A DNA stretch of 64,000 nt from JAHRAW01 sp965262585 (GTDB taxonomy: Bacteria > Pseudomonadota > Gammaproteobacteria > Arenicellales > Poriferihabitantaceae): assembly GCA_965262585.1 (NCBI GenBank), contig OZ253546.1:1302001-1366000 (forward strand), read 5' to 3'. Shown in pieces: positions 62,728-64,000 of this stretch. Each line of letters starts with the position of its first letter. Position 1 is the stretch's first letter. The notes beneath the pieces are model-generated. The model ran no database searches and was not told the origin of the DNA. It saw only the letters and a program-made list of their open reading frames with translations. Position numbers and translations under genes: made by a program.

Positions 62728-63523
62728 CACCGGGCCACTTCACGGCATCGGGGTTCTGGTTACTCGCACTGTCGCTCGCGCCGAGACTCGCACCGAAACA
62801 CTGAGTTCGCTCATCACAAAACACGGTGGCCGAGCGGTGATTTTTCCGGTCATTGACATCGCACCACCGGCCGATGACGGCGCGTTGCGGTCGGCGTTGC
62901 AGCAACTTGGGGAAGTAGACCTGATGATATTCGTCAGCGTCCATGCGGTTCACGGCGTTGCCGACGCACTCAAGGAACAACGGTTGCAAATACCGCCGCA
63001 CACGCGGGTCGCCGCAGTGGGTCCGAAAACCGCGAAGCAGTGCGAACGGGCGTCCATCGAGGTGGATTTTGTTCCGCGTGAACGAATCAACAGCGAAGGT
63101 CTGCTGGAAGAACTGAGCGGCTTCGACGCCGCCGGCAAAAACATTCTGATCTTCCGCGGGCAGTCGGGCCGCGAATTGCTTAAACAGGAACTGGAATCCC
63201 GTGGCGCCAGCGTGCGTTACTTGGAAAGTTACCGCCACCAAATCGCCGCCCAACCGCCGCCATCGGTGCTTGCCGAATGGCGCAAAAACGAAATTCATCT
63301 GGCGGTAGTCGGCAGCACGGCGGTGATGGATGCGCTCCTTCAATTAACCGCGCCGCACCACCGAACGCTGCTCGAAGCGACACCGATTTTCGCCTACAGC
63401 CAACGAGTGGCGGATTATTGCCGGTCAACCGGTTTCCCCGGAAAAATCAGAATCGCCAAAAAACCCACCGACGAATCCATCGTCGAAGCAATCATAGAAT
63501 GGGTTGCGCTGGGGTTGCGCTAG
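62717..63523 (+). CDS. hemD: Uroporphyrinogen-III synthase
   Basis: Closes and inverts ring D of hydroxymethylbilane. 268 residues from ATG 62717 (MEGNTGPLHGIGVLVTR). FVSVHAVHGVADAL, VAAVGPKTAKQ and the domain 2 part IFRGQSGRELLKQEL show the divergent HemD fold. Identity mainly from hemC linkage and these loops. hemX and hemY do not follow. Confidence 0.9.
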   Translation: MEGNTGPLHGIGVLVTRTVARAETRTETLSSLITKHGGRAVIFPVIDIAPPADDGALRSALQQLGEVDLMIFVSVHAVHGVADALKEQRLQIPPHTRVAAVGPKTAKQCERASIEVDFVPRERINSEGLLEELSGFDAAGKNILIFRGQSGRELLKQELESRGASVRYLESYRHQIAAQPPPSVLAEWRKNEIHLAVVGSTAVMDALLQLTAPHHRTLLEATPIFAYSQRVADYCRSTGFPGKIRIAKKPTDESIVEAIIEWVALGLR

Positions 63524-63624
63524 GCGCGTGGGGGTGTCTGGTGTTGGGGAATGGAGACTCCCACTCCCTCTGGGAGAGGGCTGGGGTGAGGGACAAAATC
63601 CTAATACCGCCGCCGGATGCTCAA

Positions 63625-63939
63625 TCAGGAGGCGGCTACTTGTTGGATGTTGGTGACTGCTTCGTCAATCTGTTGTTTTAGGTTTTCCAGCCGGGCGCTC
63701 ATCCGTTCGCTGTCTTCTACCGATTTGCGCAGTTCGAGAAGTTCGTGGCTGATATTCAGGCCCGCCATGATGGCGCAACGGTCGATGCCGAGCACCTGAG
63801 CGCCGCCGGAAACCTCGCGCATCTGTCGGTCTAGGTAGGCCGCCGCTTCGACTACGCCACGGCTTTCCTGTTCGCTGCAGGCAACGGTGAATTCGCGTTG
63901 CATGATGCTGACTTTGATGCTTTCTTTTGCTGCGCTCAT
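63625..63939 (-). CDS. zapA: Cell division protein ZapA
   Basis: Cytoplasmic FtsZ-ring stabiliser, 104 residues. VKVSIMQREFTVACSEQE and VEAAAYLDRQMREV form the N-terminal globular part; IMAGLNISHELLELR and the following heptads form the coiled coil. Convergent with hemD; the 100-bp gap holds a short repeat (CTCCCTCTGGGAGAGGG). Confidence 0.92.
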   Translation of the reverse strand: MSAAKESIKVSIMQREFTVACSEQESRGVVEAAAYLDRQMREVSGGAQVLGIDRCAIMAGLNISHELLELRKSVEDSERMSARLENLKQQIDEAVTNIQQVAAS

Positions 63940-63961
63940 GCTTTTTGCCGGGCTTTCAGGA

Positions 63962-64000
63962 TCAGGATTCGAGGGATTTCAGGCGCGACACAATGTGCTC
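63962..64000 (-). CDS. C-terminus of a ZapB-like coiled-coil protein, cut by window edge
   Basis: Thirteen codons, EHIVSRLKSLES and a stop, directly upstream of zapA. This is the usual end of the small TIGR02449/ZapB-like proteins that precede zapA in gammaproteobacteria. Confidence 0.6.
   Translation of the reverse strand, partial: EHIVSRLKSLES

Overview
The window is chromosomal DNA of a gammaproteobacterium; species not recognised. Supporting signs are the FabA/FabB pair for anaerobic-type unsaturated fatty acid synthesis, a caa3-like cytochrome c oxidase cluster with the DUF2909, SURF1, CtaA/CtaB and DUF2970 genes usual in that class, an rnfB-nth pair, zapA beside a ZapB-like gene, and a Gram-negative envelope (porin, FadL, BtuB). 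Gene density is high, and most intergenic gaps carry dispersed palindromic repeats.

Layout. 1-7.5 kb (minus): hemE (cut by the edge), gltD, gltB and a thioredoxin-fold protein, packed behind surf1. 7.5-16.2 kb (minus): oxidase block ctaC - DUF1640-like - ctaD - 33-aa peptide - ctaG/cox11 - two AT-rich genes - ctaE, with DUF2970 and ctaB upstream. 16.3-23.8 kb (plus): a GhrA-type reductase, then a tungsten aldehyde oxidoreductase operon (aorA, aorB, an AT-rich insert, aorC, two MoaD/ThiS-like paralogues around an unknown protein, moaA). 23.8-28.4 kb: palindrome cluster, lysine-rich histone-H1-like gene, fabA-fabB-ctaA. 28.4-35.7 kb: candidate small RNA, porin, hemW, ParA-like ATPase, MFS transporter, FadL-like protein, IS30 remnant. 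35.7-39.0 kb: rpsU, gpmI, rdgB, rph. 39.2-48.2 kb: cobalamin riboswitch with btuB-btuF, a taurine/sulfonate-type ABC operon whose permease has an unusually long N-terminal domain, and a heme- or cobalamin-type ABC pair. 48.3-52.5 kb: SDR, tRNA-Ser(UGA), nth, rnfB-like, malic enzyme. 52.6-54.4 kb: predicted structured RNA directly before a fused DNA methyltransferase/Mrr-type nuclease. 54.4-58.3 kb: Fur-box-preceded ferric iron ABC operon. 58.3-59.4 kb: repeat arrays. 59.4-64 kb: argS, SPOR protein, hemC, hemD, zapA and the end of a ZapB-like gene.

Together the genes describe an aerobic respirer that makes its own heme (hemE, hemC, hemD, with ctaA and ctaB for heme A), scavenges iron, cobalamin and probably sulfonates, and can oxidise aldehydes with a tungstopterin enzyme. 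The least explained items are the structured RNA at 52.74-52.90 kb, the two 20-bp repeat arrays (14.6 and 58.3 kb), the 222-bp composite palindrome repeats at 58.5 kb, and the AOR operon with twin ubiquitin-like proteins.
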